Source: Methanobrevibacter gottschalkii DSM 11977 (GTDB lineage: Archaea; Methanobacteriota; Methanobacteria; Methanobacteriales; Methanobacteriaceae). From it: 64,000 nt of DNA. Location: NCBI RefSeq assembly GCF_003814835.1, contig NZ_RKRG01000003.1:278213-342212 (forward strand), given 5' to 3'. Shown here in pieces: positions 1-9,599 of the stretch. Positions within the stretch are counted from its first letter, which is position 1, and each line of letters begins with the position of its first letter. The position numbers and the translations under genes are program-made. The notes under the pieces are model-generated. The model worked only from the letters and a program-made list of their open reading frames with translations, was not told where the DNA came from and did no database searches.

Positions 1-3000
1 CTTATAATTATGGTAGTGGTGGAACATCTGGTGCTGGTGTTGCTATAAATATTAGGAAAGGAACTGTATCTATAGATAATTGTTCTTTTATTAATAATGA
101 AGCTAGAAATCTTTGGGGAGGTGCAGTCCATATTGATTCAAGTATAACAAATCGTATTTCTAATATAGATATTACAAACTCTTTATTTGTTAATAATAGT
201 GCTGAGGTAGGTGGAGCATTCCGTTCTGAAAGATATTCTAGTAATATTAATATAATTAATACTACATTTATTAATAATACTGCTACTGAACATGGTGGTG
301 TAGCATGTTTATTTAGTACAGATGTGACATTTGCAAATTGTACTTTTATAAATAACTCTGCTCCTTCATCTGGAGGTATTCATTTTCATGTTGGCGGATC
401 ACATATCGATAATTGTACTTTTATAAATAATAGTGCTTATGGTACTGGTTCTTCTGAAGAAGGTTATGGTGGAGCTATTGCGTTAGTTTATAGTACTAGT
501 GATGGTGTTATTATTTCTAATTCTAGTTTTTCCAATAACTTTGCCGGTAAATATGGTGGTGCCATTGATGTAAATGGCAGTGGTAGTAATGCTAAAATAT
601 TGAACTGTAATTTTGAAAACAATACTGCCGGTTATGGTGGCGCTATCCGTGTTCAAGGTTCTAACACTGTTATTGATAATAACAGTTTAATTAATAATAA
701 GGCTATTAATACTGATGGTGGTGGAATTCATGTTGAAGGTAGTAATACTCAAATTTCAAATACTATTTTTAGAAATAATTCTGCTGCTGCTAATGGAGGT
801 GCTTTAGCTATTGTTGCTGGTGATAATACATTTGTTTCCAATTCAGTCATTGCTAATAACACTGCTGTGAATGGTGCGGGTGCTTATATTCAAGGAAGAA
901 GAGTAACTATATCCGATTCTATTGTCGCTAACAATACTGCAGACCAAAATGGTGCAGGAGTTTATATTGATGGAAGTTATGCTACTATAAAAGACTCTAC
1001 TATTTATAATAATAATGCTACTGTTAATGGTGGTGGAGCTTATATAAATGGTAGGGATGCTACTATCTCCAATGTTAACTTTGTGTTAAACAATGCTATT
1101 CCTGATGAAGAAGCTTTGGATGATGGTCTTGGTGGAGCTATTTTTATTGCTGGTAGTAATAGTTATATTGAGGATAGTAATTTTACTTATAATACTGCTC
1201 GTAATGGTTCTGCTATTTATATAGATCCGACAAGTTCTATAGCAAATAATTATATTTATAACTGTAATTTCACTGAAAATCAAGCTTGGAGTTATTGGTT
1301 ACCTATTTTCTATAATGATGTAACTAAAACTATTGAATCTAATTTAACTGGTGGAAATAATATATTAAATGCTATTTACAATAATGGAAGTAACTTACAT
1401 ATTTTCATTGATGGCGTAAATCCTGTTTTGGGATGGGAAAACTCTCAAAATGGTACAATAATGTATCAAGATAACCGTGAGTTTAATCAAACTATTGTAA
1501 CTCTTGTTTGGGATAGGCATGGTAATTTAGTATTTAATGAAACTGCAGTTACTGATTTAGCAGGTAATGTTTGTTATGATATTCCTCAAGATACACATTT
1601 ATGGTTTATAGTTAGTATGACTCATTTAGAGGATACTTATTATAAAGAAATTACTAATATTACGGGTATTAATATTAATCCTGGTTTGACTATTACTGAT
1701 GTAACTATGTATGAGGGTAATTCAACTCCTCAAACAATATATATTGTTTTAGCTGATGATGATGCTAATCCTATACCAAATGAAGGTCCAATCATGATTT
1801 ATGTCATGGTTAATGGTAATAAGATTCTTCTTGGTAGTGGTAATACTAGTAAGAATGCAGTATTGATTCTTAATGAAAGTGCTGTATTTAAAACATTAAA
1901 TCCCGGCAATTATACTATTATTGCAGAATGTACATATGCATATTATAATGAAACTACTCAATCCATATCTAATAAAACTGTATCAACTGAAGGTATTTTA
2001 GAAGTTCTTCCATATATCTGGAGTCTTAATAAAACTATTTCTCATGTTAATGGTATTCCATATATTGAGGGTATGGTTATCCAGATAAATGATAATGTTA
2101 CTTTTAATATAACTGTATTTAATGAAGTTAATACTACGTTATATGGATTAAAATTAATTGATTTAAATACTGAAGGATTAAGTTATGTTTCTACTTTACC
2201 TTCCAATTGGAATTATGAAGGTAATAATGTATGGACATTAGATAATCTAGTTAATTATGGAAATTCATCATTATTTGTTACTTTTAAAGTACTTAAAACT
2301 GGTAATTTAACTAATATTGTTAATTGTAGTTTTCTTGATGGTTTTAAAAATAAAAGTGCTAACATTACTTTTGCAGTTAATTTAACTGCTGATTTGGGTG
2401 TTAGTAAGGTTGTTAATGTTTCTAATCCTAATTACGGTGATTTTATTAAGTATACTGTAGTTGTTTCTAATGCTGGTCCTGATGATGCTACTGGTGTTGT
2501 TGTTAATGAGACTTTGCCTGTGGGTTTGGTTTATGTTAGTGATGATGCTAGTGTTGGTAGTTATGATCATGTTGCTGGTTTGTGGACTGTTGGTAGTTTG
2601 GCTAAAGGTGATAGTGCTACTTTGATTGTTGTTGTGCGTGTTGGTGGTACTGGTAATATTCAGAATTTTGTGAATGTTAGTGGTGCTGAGTATGATAATA
2701 ATACTGGTAATAATAAGGCCAATGTTACTGTTGCTGTTAATGCTAGTGCTGATTTGGGTGTTAGTAAGGTTGTTAATGTTTCTAATCCTAATTACGGTGA
2801 TTTTATTAAGTATACTGTAGTTGTTTCTAATGCTGGTCCTGATGATGCTACTGGTGTTGTTGTTAATGAGACTTTGCCTGTGGGTTTGGTTTATGTTAGT
2901 GATGATGCTAGTGTTGGTAGTTATGATCATGTTGCTGGTTTGTGGACTGTTGGTAGTTTGGCTAAAGGTGATAGTGCTACTTTGATTGTTGTTGTGCGTG

Positions 3001-4184
3001 TTGGTGGTACTGGTAATATTCAGAATTTTGTGAATGTTAGTGGTGCTGAGTATGATAATAATACTGGTAATAATAAGGCCAATGTTACTGTTGCTGTTAA
3101 TCAGCTTAAAACTTATATTATCGTTTTTAATAATACTGTTTATCCTGGTGATGATGTTACTGTTATTGTTACTGTTACTACTCAAAACGGTTCATTATTT
3201 AATGGTAATGTTAATGTTGCTTTAAATGATACTGCAAACACTACTAAAGTGGTTACTATTGTTGATGGTACTGGTAGTTTTAAGGTTACAGTTGATAAAA
3301 ATCTTGTTAATGGCTATGTAATTGGTATTAATGCTAGTTATGATGGTAATGATACTTATATTGGATCTAAAGGTTTTGGTTGGATTAAGGTTTTACCAGT
3401 CAAATTCCATGTTGAAAAAACTATTGTAAAAGGTAATGAATTTTTCATTGGTGATGAGATAATATTTAATATTACTGTTTATAATGATTGTAATGGTACT
3501 TTATACAATTTAGTTGTTAGTGATGTTCTTCCTAATGGTGTTGTGCTTATTAATAGTGGTTTTGGGCTTTGGACTTATGATGGTGGCTCTTCTTGGAGTT
3601 ATGGTGATTTAAGTGCAGGCGCTAGTGCTACTTTGATTATTAAGTCTAGTGCAGTTAAAGCTGGTAGTTTCACTAATGATGCTAAAGCTACAGTAAATGA
3701 TGTTCTTGATAATAGTAGTTTGGTTGATTTCAGTATTTCAAAATTAAATACTAGTATCAGTGTATCTAATGTTACAGGGCATCCTGGTGATGTAGTTGTT
3801 ATAACTATTAAAGTTAGTACTGGAGATAATGTTCCGTTTAATGGTGATGTTGATGTTATTTTACTCGATGGTAAAAAAATTATTGTTCATGTAACTAATG
3901 GTATTGCTAAGTTTAAATGGACTATTCCTAAAAATGCTAAGAATAATACTATATTTAGTATTTTCGTATCATTTGCTGGTAGTTCAAAATACTTTGGATC
4001 TAATAATACTGGATTTATCAAAGTAATTGATAATAAACAAAACAAAACTAATCATACAGATAACAATGATTTTACTGATAAATGTAATAAAGGGATTATT
4101 AAAAATACTGGTAATCCATTATTAGTTTTATTAATTTCAATTGTTATTTTGGTTATATCATTAAAACGTAGAAAAGACTATTAA
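1..4184 (+). CDS. Adhesin-like surface protein, 5'-truncated by window edge
   Basis: The frame is open from base 3, so the first in-frame start codon (GTG 324) is not the true start and about 1393 residues are visible. The N-terminal third has 'FINNSA...GGA' type repeats, typical of the right-handed parallel beta-helix (Pmp/pectate-lyase-like) region of Methanobrevibacter adhesin-like proteins. DUF11-type and Ig-like domains follow. Two of them, near 2387-3101, are an exact tandem duplication. The C-terminus has a TGNP motif, one hydrophobic segment (LLVLLISIVILV) and a basic tail (KRRKDY), so it is a membrane-anchored cell-surface protein. A role in adhesion to host or partner microbes is inferred from the family. 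A strong terminator hairpin follows. Confidence 0.9.
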   Translation, partial: YNYGSGGTSGAGVAINIRKGTVSIDNCSFINNEARNLWGGAVHIDSSITNRISNIDITNSLFVNNSAEVGGAFRSERYSSNINIINTTFINNTATEHGGVACLFSTDVTFANCTFINNSAPSSGGIHFHVGGSHIDNCTFINNSAYGTGSSEEGYGGAIALVYSTSDGVIISNSSFSNNFAGKYGGAIDVNGSGSNAKILNCNFENNTAGYGGAIRVQGSNTVIDNNSLINNKAINTDGGGIHVEGSNTQISNTIFRNNSAAANGGALAIVAGDNTFVSNSVIANNTAVNGAGAYIQGRRVTISDSIVANNTADQNGAGVYIDGSYATIKDSTIYNNNATVNGGGAYINGRDATISNVNFVLNNAIPDEEALDDGLGGAIFIAGSNSYIEDSNFTYNTARNGSAIYIDPTSSIANNYIYNCNFTENQAWSYWLPIFYNDVTKTIESNLTGGNNILNAIYNNGSNLHIFIDGVNPVLGWENSQNGTIMYQDNREFNQTIVTLVWDRHGNLVFNETAVTDLAGNVCYDIPQDTHLWFIVSMTHLEDTYYKEITNITGININPGLTITDVTMYEGNSTPQTIYIVLADDDANPIPNEGPIMIYVMVNGNKILLGSGNTSKNAVLILNESAVFKTLNPGNYTIIAECTYAYYNETTQSISNKTVSTEGILEVLPYIWSLNKTISHVNGIPYIEGMVIQINDNVTFNITVFNEVNTTLYGLKLIDLNTEGLSYVSTLPSNWNYEGNNVWTLDNLVNYGNSSLFVTFKVLKTGNLTNIVNCSFLDGFKNKSANITFAVNLTADLGVSKVVNVSNPNYGDFIKYTVVVSNAGPDDATGVVVNETLPVGLVYVSDDASVGSYDHVAGLWTVGSLAKGDSATLIVVVRVGGTGNIQNFVNVSGAEYDNNTGNNKANVTVAVNASADLGVSKVVNVSNPNYGDFIKYTVVVSNAGPDDATGVVVNETLPVGLVYVSDDASVGSYDHVAGLWTVGSLAKGDSATLIVVVRVGGTGNIQNFVNVSGAEYDNNTGNNKANVTVAVNQLKTYIIVFNNTVYPGDDVTVIVTVTTQNGSLFNGNVNVALNDTANTTKVVTIVDGTGSFKVTVDKNLVNGYVIGINASYDGNDTYIGSKGFGWIKVLPVKFHVEKTIVKGNEFFIGDEIIFNITVYNDCNGTLYNLVVSDVLPNGVVLINSGFGLWTYDGGSSWSYGDLSAGASATLIIKSSAVKAGSFTNDAKATVNDVLDNSSLVDFSISKLNTSISVSNVTGHPGDVVVITIKVSTGDNVPFNGDVDVILLDGKKIIVHVTNGIAKFKWTIPKNAKNNTIFSIFVSFAGSSKYFGSNNTGFIKVIDNKQNKTNHTDNNDFTDKCNKGIIKNTGNPLLVLLISIVILVISLKRRKDY
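2387..3101 (+). repeat. Perfect tandem duplication, 360-bp period
   Basis: Bases 2387-2741 and 2747-3101 are identical by line-by-line comparison (355 bp, period 360). Each copy encodes a 120-residue DUF11-type domain starting near ADLGVSKVVNVSN. The absence of even synonymous differences indicates very recent duplication or gene conversion, which could change the length of the adhesin stalk. Confidence 0.95.
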
Positions 4185-4212
4185 ACATGTAAAAATTTTA
4201 CTATTTGGAGTT

Positions 4213-4240
4213 GGAGAATTTTTATTCTCCTTTTTTCTTT
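4213..4240 (+). terminator. Hairpin plus T-tract terminator
   Basis: GGAGAAT (4213-4219) pairs with ATTCTCC (4224-4230) around a TTTT loop and is followed by a long T-rich run. It lies 28 bases after the adhesin stop. The rest of 4241-4575 shows no gene or other feature. Confidence 0.75.
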
Positions 4241-4575
4241 TTTTGAACAATTACTAATATTTCAGATGGTCGAATTTTTAGTTAAAAAAGTTGTTGAAAG
4301 AAATTTTGGTTAAAATTGATATAAAAGTTCTTATTTTTTATTTTAGAGTTTTTTACCGAAAGTTTATACATAATGAGTTATGGCATATTTTTATGGAAAT
4401 TTGATAATAAAATTGAGGAATATTTAGAGTTTTTTCTGAAATTGCCGAAATAAAAATATGGAAAATATATAGAGGTAAAAAGGTTAAATGCACAGTTAAA
4501 TAACATTTGCATATAATTTTTTAATGAAAAATTGAATGTAATAAAGTTCAGTTTAAACTTTATACATAAAAATAG

Positions 4576-4845
4576 TTATTTTAATAATTCTTCTTTTAAA
4601 ATAATTTTATTTTTAGAATGTATGTCTAAAATAATGCCGGAAAATTCATCATCGTTATTTGCAAGCTTTTTAAATAATTCAATTGAAACTTCATAAGGTA
4701 TATAATCAGCTAATTTTAAGTATTCAAAACCCTTTTTGTATTCTTCCATGTTTGAAAATACAATTATTTTAAAATCATCAAGACTTCCAGTAACAAGAAA
4801 ATCTTTTTCATGACCTTCACCTATTGTAGGGCAAATAAAGTTCAT
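4576..4845 (-). CDS. SseB-like domain protein (paralog 1)
   Basis: An 89-residue protein, last gene of a three-gene minus-strand operon. The ATG at 4845 is chosen because AGGTG lies 7 bases upstream; a GTG at 4854 is possible but abuts the preceding stop. The pattern 'KIIVFSNMEEYKKG ... FSGIILDIHSKN' matches the core of SseB N-terminal-like domains ('IPVFTD-x-x-E ... GxxINP'). The same pattern occurs in both upstream genes, so the three are paralogs. This copy lacks an N-terminal helical extension. The domain is of unknown biochemical function. Confidence 0.7.
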   Translation of the reverse strand: MNFICPTIGEGHEKDFLVTGSLDDFKIIVFSNMEEYKKGFEYLKLADYIPYEVSIELFKKLANNDDEFSGIILDIHSKNKIILKEELLK

Positions 4846-4854
4846 TTTAAACAC

Positions 4855-5298
4855 CTAAAAACTCGCATTTCTATCCATATTAAAGTTCTGTGAATGTGGA
4901 TTAATTACAAATCCTTGAAAATATTCATCTTCATCAGCTAGTTTAGATATGTCTTCTGGACTGAGGACATTCATCTCTAATTTATCTAAGAATAATTTGG
5001 ATATTTTTGCACTTCCAATAGCATATTCTCTAATATCTGTAAAAATTGGAATAATATATTTTTTGCTTTTTTCAGTTAAAGTTAATTTAACAGGTTTTCC
5101 ACTCTCATCCACTAATGTAAAATAAATCTCGTTAGGAAATGTGTTTTTAATATTTTTTTTGATAACTTCAAGCTCAAGAGCATTTTCGCTCTTGAGTTTT
5201 TTGGCCATATCTGCATATATTTGAATATATTCCTTTAATTGGCTTTTTGAAGCTTTCACATTATTTTTTTGGTAATCTTCGTAATCTTTAATATTCAT
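4855..5298 (-). CDS. SseB-like domain protein (paralog 2)
   Basis: A 147-residue protein with an N-terminal charged helical region (about 1-60) followed by 'KKYIIPIFTDIREY' and 'YFQGFVINPHSQNF', the best matches in the cluster to the SseB N-terminal-like domain. Its stop TAG is 9 bases before the chosen start of paralog 1, and its ATG is 3 bases from the stop of paralog 3, so the three are almost certainly cotranscribed. No signal peptide or membrane segment. The function of SseB-like proteins in archaea is not known to me. Confidence 0.72.
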   Translation of the reverse strand: MNIKDYEDYQKNNVKASKSQLKEYIQIYADMAKKLKSENALELEVIKKNIKNTFPNEIYFTLVDESGKPVKLTLTEKSKKYIIPIFTDIREYAIGSAKISKLFLDKLEMNVLSPEDISKLADEDEYFQGFVINPHSQNFNMDRNASF

Positions 5299-5300
5299 AT

Positions 5301-5789
5301 TTATTCACAACATTCGTGAACATCTTCACCACCGATTACAAAATCCCATTGTGGTGCATTAATGGCAAGTCCAATGAATTCTTCATCTTCAGCATATTCA
5401 GAAACAATTTCATTACCAGTTTTTTTATCACAAACAAATTCATTTTCTTCAAATTGTTCTTTGAAAAGTTCAATAGCTTTATTTGCTTCTTCTTCATCAG
5501 TAAAAACAGGAATAACAAATTCCTCTACTTCTTCATCTTCTTCACTTATAATTAATGCAACAATTTCTTTTTGTTCACTTTTAGCATTAGATACAATAAT
5601 GAATTCTTCGCTGAAAACAATGTGTTCAATATCATGATAAATGTTACCTAATTGTTCGATTTGTTCTTTGTGCTCTTCTTCAAATGTGTCATCAAGTTCT
5701 TCTGATTCGCTTAATGCCGCTTCAATCTTTTCGTTTAAATCATCATCAATTTCAATAAATTTTTTAACTAATTCTTTAAGTTCGCTCAT
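5301..5789 (-). CDS. SseB-like domain protein (paralog 3)
   Basis: A 162-residue, strongly acidic protein, first gene of the operon. The ATG at 5789 is preferred over an upstream in-frame start because it follows an ACGGTGATAT ribosome binding site. Residues about 1-70 are an acidic helical region (MSELKELVKKF...). The domain then shows 'EEFVIPVFTDEEEA' and 'EFIGLAINAPQWDF', aligning with the two downstream proteins. It ends in HECCE. It is cytoplasmic, with no catalytic motif that I recognise. Confidence 0.72.
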   Translation of the reverse strand: MSELKELVKKFIEIDDDLNEKIEAALSESEELDDTFEEEHKEQIEQLGNIYHDIEHIVFSEEFIIVSNAKSEQKEIVALIISEEDEEVEEFVIPVFTDEEEANKAIELFKEQFEENEFVCDKKTGNEIVSEYAEDEEFIGLAINAPQWDFVIGGEDVHECCE

Positions 5790-6489
5790 TATATCACCGT
5801 ATGTGTAATAATCATTAAAATAAGTTTTTTTTTTAAAACAAATGAACATTCTCTTCCTAAACACCACTAAAGGAATGCAAACGAATGCTCATTTCAACCA
5901 TCACCATTGTTCATATTATAAAAAAATAGTATATAACAATATGAACAATAATATTTTTATTTTCAACCTATATAAAGTTTAAGGTTCAAAATTAGCTTTC
6001 AGTAGCTTTTATTAAGGGATATATAAGTTTATTTGTATTAACATCATTATTGTTTTTTTCATAATATTTTATAAATTTTCTTTTTAATTAGTCAATTTTT
6101 ATTTTCCTTTGAATATACTGGGTGGTTTGATGAATAATGTTTATAAGTGTAAAAATGGTTCAGGTAGAAGATGTTCTATGTTTTTATGAATTATATGTGC
6201 CGTTATAATTTTAATGATTATTTTTTTGAATTTTTTCATGTGATTCAAAATATCTGAATTTTGAATTTAAAAATTTTAAAATTTATCTTAAAATTCAATA
6301 TATTTATATAATTTTTAGTTAATTCATAAATTTTAAATGTTAAATCTTTTATATTATTAGAACTAAAATAATTGTGTACATTATAAGTTAATTTTAACGA
6401 TTGTACATTAATAGCTAATTTATTCAATTAAATTAGATTAATACAATTGAACGGTTTATTTTAATAAATGTAAGGAAAATGGTGTGATA
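5790..6489. other. Intergenic region between SseB-like operon and nhaC
   Basis: A 700-bp AT-rich stretch upstream of divergent genes. It holds a TATA-like GATATATAAGTTTA near 6017-6030 and a possible broken mini-gene (6130-6243, separate entry). Nothing else is recognisable. Confidence 0.5.
6130..6243 (+). pseudogene. Possible small membrane-protein gene with in-frame TGA
   Basis: The ATG at 6130 is preceded by GGTGG (6121-6125). Codons 1-19 encode a Cys/Arg-rich segment (MNNVYKCKNGSGRRCSMFL), codon 20 is TGA, and the same frame continues with a clear hydrophobic segment (IICAVIILMIIFLNFF) to a stop at 6241-6243. It looks like a 37-residue small membrane protein broken by one nonsense change. 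A TATA-like box lies about 110 bases upstream. It could be chance in AT-rich DNA. Confidence 0.3.
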
Positions 6490-8232
6490 ATGAATATTAA
6501 TAATAATATGAAGTTGGGTCTAATTGCAGCTATATCTATTATAGCTCTTTTTGTTTTATCTTTATGGATTTCCCAAACACCTGCTAATGATGATAATTCT
6601 ATTCGTTTTGGTATTTTAACATTATTGCCGCCTTTAGTAGCTATTGGTTTGGCGTTTATTACTAAAGAAACAATCTTGTCATTATTTATGGGTGTATTTG
6701 TGGGGGAATTTATGTTGTGTGTAAATGATTTAAATATTGTTTCCACAGCAATTAATGCATTTTTACAAATGGGTTCTCAAATCATCTCATGTATGGCTGA
6801 TCCTTGGAATGCAGGTATTATTCTTCAATGTTTACTTATTGGAGGTATAATTCAACTTGTAACAAAAATGGGTGGAGCAAAAGCTCTTGCAGATACATTT
6901 GCTAGGAGAGCGGATACTCCAAGAAAAGCTCAATTATTCACTTGGTTTTTGGGATTATGTGTATTCTTTGATGATTACGCAAACTCTTTGATTGTTGGTC
7001 CTATTATGAGACCAGTTATGGACAAACTTAAAGTATCTAGGGAAAAATTAGCATTCATTGTAGATGCAACTGCAGCTCCTGTTGCAGGTATTGCTATTAT
7101 TTCTACTTGGATTGGTTTGGAAATCAGTTTAATCGCTGCTGGATTTGAATCTGTTGGTGTAACTAATGTCACAGGTTTCGGTATATTTTTACAAACTATC
7201 CCATACAGGTTCTACAACATTTTCATTTTACTTTTCATAGTTATTTCATCAATAACTTTATATGAATTTGGGCCAATGAAAAAAGCGGAACAAACTGCAC
7301 GTAAAAGAAAAGAAAATGAAGAAATCATTGTTCCAAATGCTCCTGGTTTTGATGAGGTTAAACCAGTTGAAGGAATTAAATTATCTATATGGAATGCAAT
7401 TATACCTATTGGTACTTTAATTATAGGTGCTCTTATTGCATTCTATTGGAGTGGATACACCACTATTTTAGGTGGAGAGGATCAAGCTCTCATTGCTATA
7501 ATGAAATCATCTCCATTATCATTTAATGGTGTTTTTACTGCTTTATCACAATCTGATGCTTCCGTTGCTCTTTTCCAAGCTGCACTTCTTGCTTCTATTG
7601 TGGCTATAGTGATGGCTGTTGGTGAGAGAATACTCACTATTGAAGATGCAATCTCTGAATGGATTGGAGGTATGAAAACTATTGTTATTACTGGTGTAAT
7701 ATTGCTTCTTGCTTGGTCTTTAGGTGGAGTAATTGGTGATGTTGGAACTGCTAATTATTTGGTGGGTGTTCTTAAGAATACATTGCCTCAATTTATTGTT
7801 CCTGCATTAATCTTTATTTTAGGTGCTTTAATTTCATTTGCGACAGGTACTGCATATGGTACTATGAGTATTTTAATGCCTTTGGCAATTCCATTGGCTT
7901 GGGCAGTAGGTAGTGGTGACATGTCATTTACTATTGTCTGTACTAGTGGTGTATTGACTGGAGCTATCTTTGGTGATCACTGTTCTCCTATTTCAGATAC
8001 AACAATTTTATCATCTATGGGAACTAGTTGTAATCATATTGATCATGTTCAGACACAAATTTATTATGCAATATTCGTTGCATCTGTTGCTATCTTCATC
8101 GGTTACATCCCAGCAGGTTTAGGAATCCCTTGGTTCATTTCAATTCCTATTGGTGTTGTTGTAATGTATGTTGGACTTAAAATTTTAGGTCAAAAAGTAG
8201 ATTTTGATGAAGTTGAGGAATCATCCTCATAG
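6490..8232 (+). CDS. nhaC: NhaC-family Na+/H+ antiporter
   Basis: A 580-residue multi-spanning membrane protein. The ATG at 6490 is chosen because GGTGTGATA directly precedes it; the GTG at 6484 lies within that site. Sequence features are typical of the NhaC/ArsB-like superfamily: a discontinuous helix 'SFATGTAYGTMSILMPLA' and the conserved 'GDHCSPISDTTILSSMGT' segment near residues 495-515, with 'FFDDYANSLIVGP' near 160. It probably exchanges Na+ for H+ to maintain the sodium gradient used in methanogenesis energetics. It stands alone between intergenic regions. Substrate specificity beyond the family is inferred. Confidence 0.88.
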   Translation: MNINNNMKLGLIAAISIIALFVLSLWISQTPANDDNSIRFGILTLLPPLVAIGLAFITKETILSLFMGVFVGEFMLCVNDLNIVSTAINAFLQMGSQIISCMADPWNAGIILQCLLIGGIIQLVTKMGGAKALADTFARRADTPRKAQLFTWFLGLCVFFDDYANSLIVGPIMRPVMDKLKVSREKLAFIVDATAAPVAGIAIISTWIGLEISLIAAGFESVGVTNVTGFGIFLQTIPYRFYNIFILLFIVISSITLYEFGPMKKAEQTARKRKENEEIIVPNAPGFDEVKPVEGIKLSIWNAIIPIGTLIIGALIAFYWSGYTTILGGEDQALIAIMKSSPLSFNGVFTALSQSDASVALFQAALLASIVAIVMAVGERILTIEDAISEWIGGMKTIVITGVILLLAWSLGGVIGDVGTANYLVGVLKNTLPQFIVPALIFILGALISFATGTAYGTMSILMPLAIPLAWAVGSGDMSFTIVCTSGVLTGAIFGDHCSPISDTTILSSMGTSCNHIDHVQTQIYYAIFVASVAIFIGYIPAGLGIPWFISIPIGVVVMYVGLKILGQKVDFDEVEESSS

Positions 8233-8272
8233 CTTCATTATTTTTTTAATTTTTAATAAAATTCAGGTTTTC

Positions 8273-8983
8273 CTAAAAATATGCATCACAAAGATGTTTA
8301 TAAGTGCAATATTTGCATAAAAATTGTTTTTTAGCTGGGAACTTTTCATTATTGATGTTATTTCTGACTTCATGAAGTGTTTTGATTGCTTCATCGATTT
8401 CTTTATAATTTAAATATTTACGTTTATTTTCTTCATCACAAATATCAAGTAACCTTAAACGACCATTTTTAGTAAAGAAAACTCCCACACGTGAAACCGG
8501 TTTTCTGCAAACATTTTCAACAAGCAACTTATAATAACAAAGTTCACGACGATATTTTGAAAAAGAACTTGAATTGGAAGTCTTATAATCAATAACAACT
8601 AATTCACCATTTTCATCTTCTAAAATAATATCACAGATTCCAGAAAAACGATTTTCTTCATCAAGTAAATATTCTTCCTGTGAATAGAGTTTAAAATCAT
8701 TTTCAACAAACACTTCTTCAAAAAAAGAACTTAGATTATCAACATGCGGTGTTAAATCATATCCGATATCCTCTTCATGAACTATTTTTAAAAGTTCATT
8801 ATCAATATCAATATTATCTAGGTTATCACCAAACTTTTTAGCAAATTTTTCAGCGATTAAATGAACATCACTTCCAAGAGCCATATATTTGTTTTGCGGA
8901 ACTTCAACTTCATCAATATATTGAAATTTAAACTCAAGCGGACATTTTAAATATGTATTAACTTTTGATTTTGATAATTTCAT
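8273..8983 (-). CDS. Cas4/RecB-like PD-(D/E)XK nuclease with Fe-S cysteines
   Basis: A 236-residue protein. H41 in 'GSDVHLIAEKF', D118 in 'GICDIIL' and 'VVIDYKTS' (D132, K134) form the PD-(D/E)XK nuclease core of the RecB/Cas4 type. One N-terminal cysteine (C14) and three C-terminal ones (C223, C226, C232) match the 4Fe-4S arrangement of Cas4 and AddB. It is a probable single-strand DNA exonuclease in repair. No cas gene is adjacent; the cas1-cas2 pair is 50 kb away, so a CRISPR role is not supported. No clear ribosome binding site, so it may be on a short leader. Confidence 0.82.
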   Translation of the reverse strand: MKLSKSKVNTYLKCPLEFKFQYIDEVEVPQNKYMALGSDVHLIAEKFAKKFGDNLDNIDIDNELLKIVHEEDIGYDLTPHVDNLSSFFEEVFVENDFKLYSQEEYLLDEENRFSGICDIILEDENGELVVIDYKTSNSSSFSKYRRELCYYKLLVENVCRKPVSRVGVFFTKNGRLRLLDICDEENKRKYLNYKEIDEAIKTLHEVRNNINNEKFPAKKQFLCKYCTYKHLCDAYF

Positions 8984-9071
8984 AGGTACAGTTTTATTAA
9001 AACTTTTTTAAATAAATTATTATTATTTTAAATACTTTAAATTATAATAATATAAAGTAGGTGAAATTATA

Positions 9072-9578
9072 ATGAAAAGATTATACGCCTTACTTATTAT
9101 ATTGATTGTTATTTATATTGGGATTAATTCATTCAGTTTGATTTTCAATGATAATGGAACTAATGATGCCAATGATGTTAATGAAAGTATGATAACTGTA
9201 GGAGCAAGTAGTTTGCCCGAAATTGAAAACTTTACAGACAATACTTTAAATGATACAACTATTAGTTTAGTTGATTCAAATAAAAATATGACAATTCTAG
9301 TTTCAGAAATTGATAATTCCCAATCAATTAGTGATATCTTCAATAATTTTGTAAGCAGTAATGATATTAGTTCAACTCAGACTATTGATCAAAATGGTGT
9401 AACAACTTATTTGGCATACAGCAGTGGAAGTGATTCATATAATGCTGATATTTTCTTTAATAAAAATGGTCAAAATTATTGTATTAGTGGAGATAATATT
9501 TTATCTTCAGATAGTGATTACTTTATAAATCACTGTAAAGGTATTATAGATGCAATTAGTATAAATTCAACTAGTTAA
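9072..9578 (+). CDS. Membrane-anchored extracellular protein of unknown function
   Basis: A 168-residue protein with a single N-terminal hydrophobic segment (about 4-24), then an Asn/Ser/Asp-rich extracellular domain. The start follows GGTGAAATTATA. The layout (short anchor, about 130-residue domain ending near 'CKGIIDAISI') resembles the secreted protein encoded at 43726-44301, which ends 'ITKIIDSIAV', so they may share a fold. No enzymatic motif is visible. It ends 21 bases before the next gene and may be cotranscribed with it. Confidence 0.65.
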   Translation: MKRLYALLIILIVIYIGINSFSLIFNDNGTNDANDVNESMITVGASSLPEIENFTDNTLNDTTISLVDSNKNMTILVSEIDNSQSISDIFNNFVSSNDISSTQTIDQNGVTTYLAYSSGSDSYNADIFFNKNGQNYCISGDNILSSDSDYFINHCKGIIDAISINSTS

Positions 9579-9599
9579 ATAAATTTGGGGAGTAATTTT

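Noticed and set aside
2382..3185. 267-codon minus-strand reading frame
   Set aside because: Antisense shadow of the duplicated DUF11 region; its low-complexity Asn/Ser/Thr composition mirrors the adhesin codons.
8273..8983. Cas4 belonging to the cas1-cas2 module
   Set aside because: It is 50 kb away among housekeeping genes; RecB-like repair nucleases of this type are common without CRISPR.
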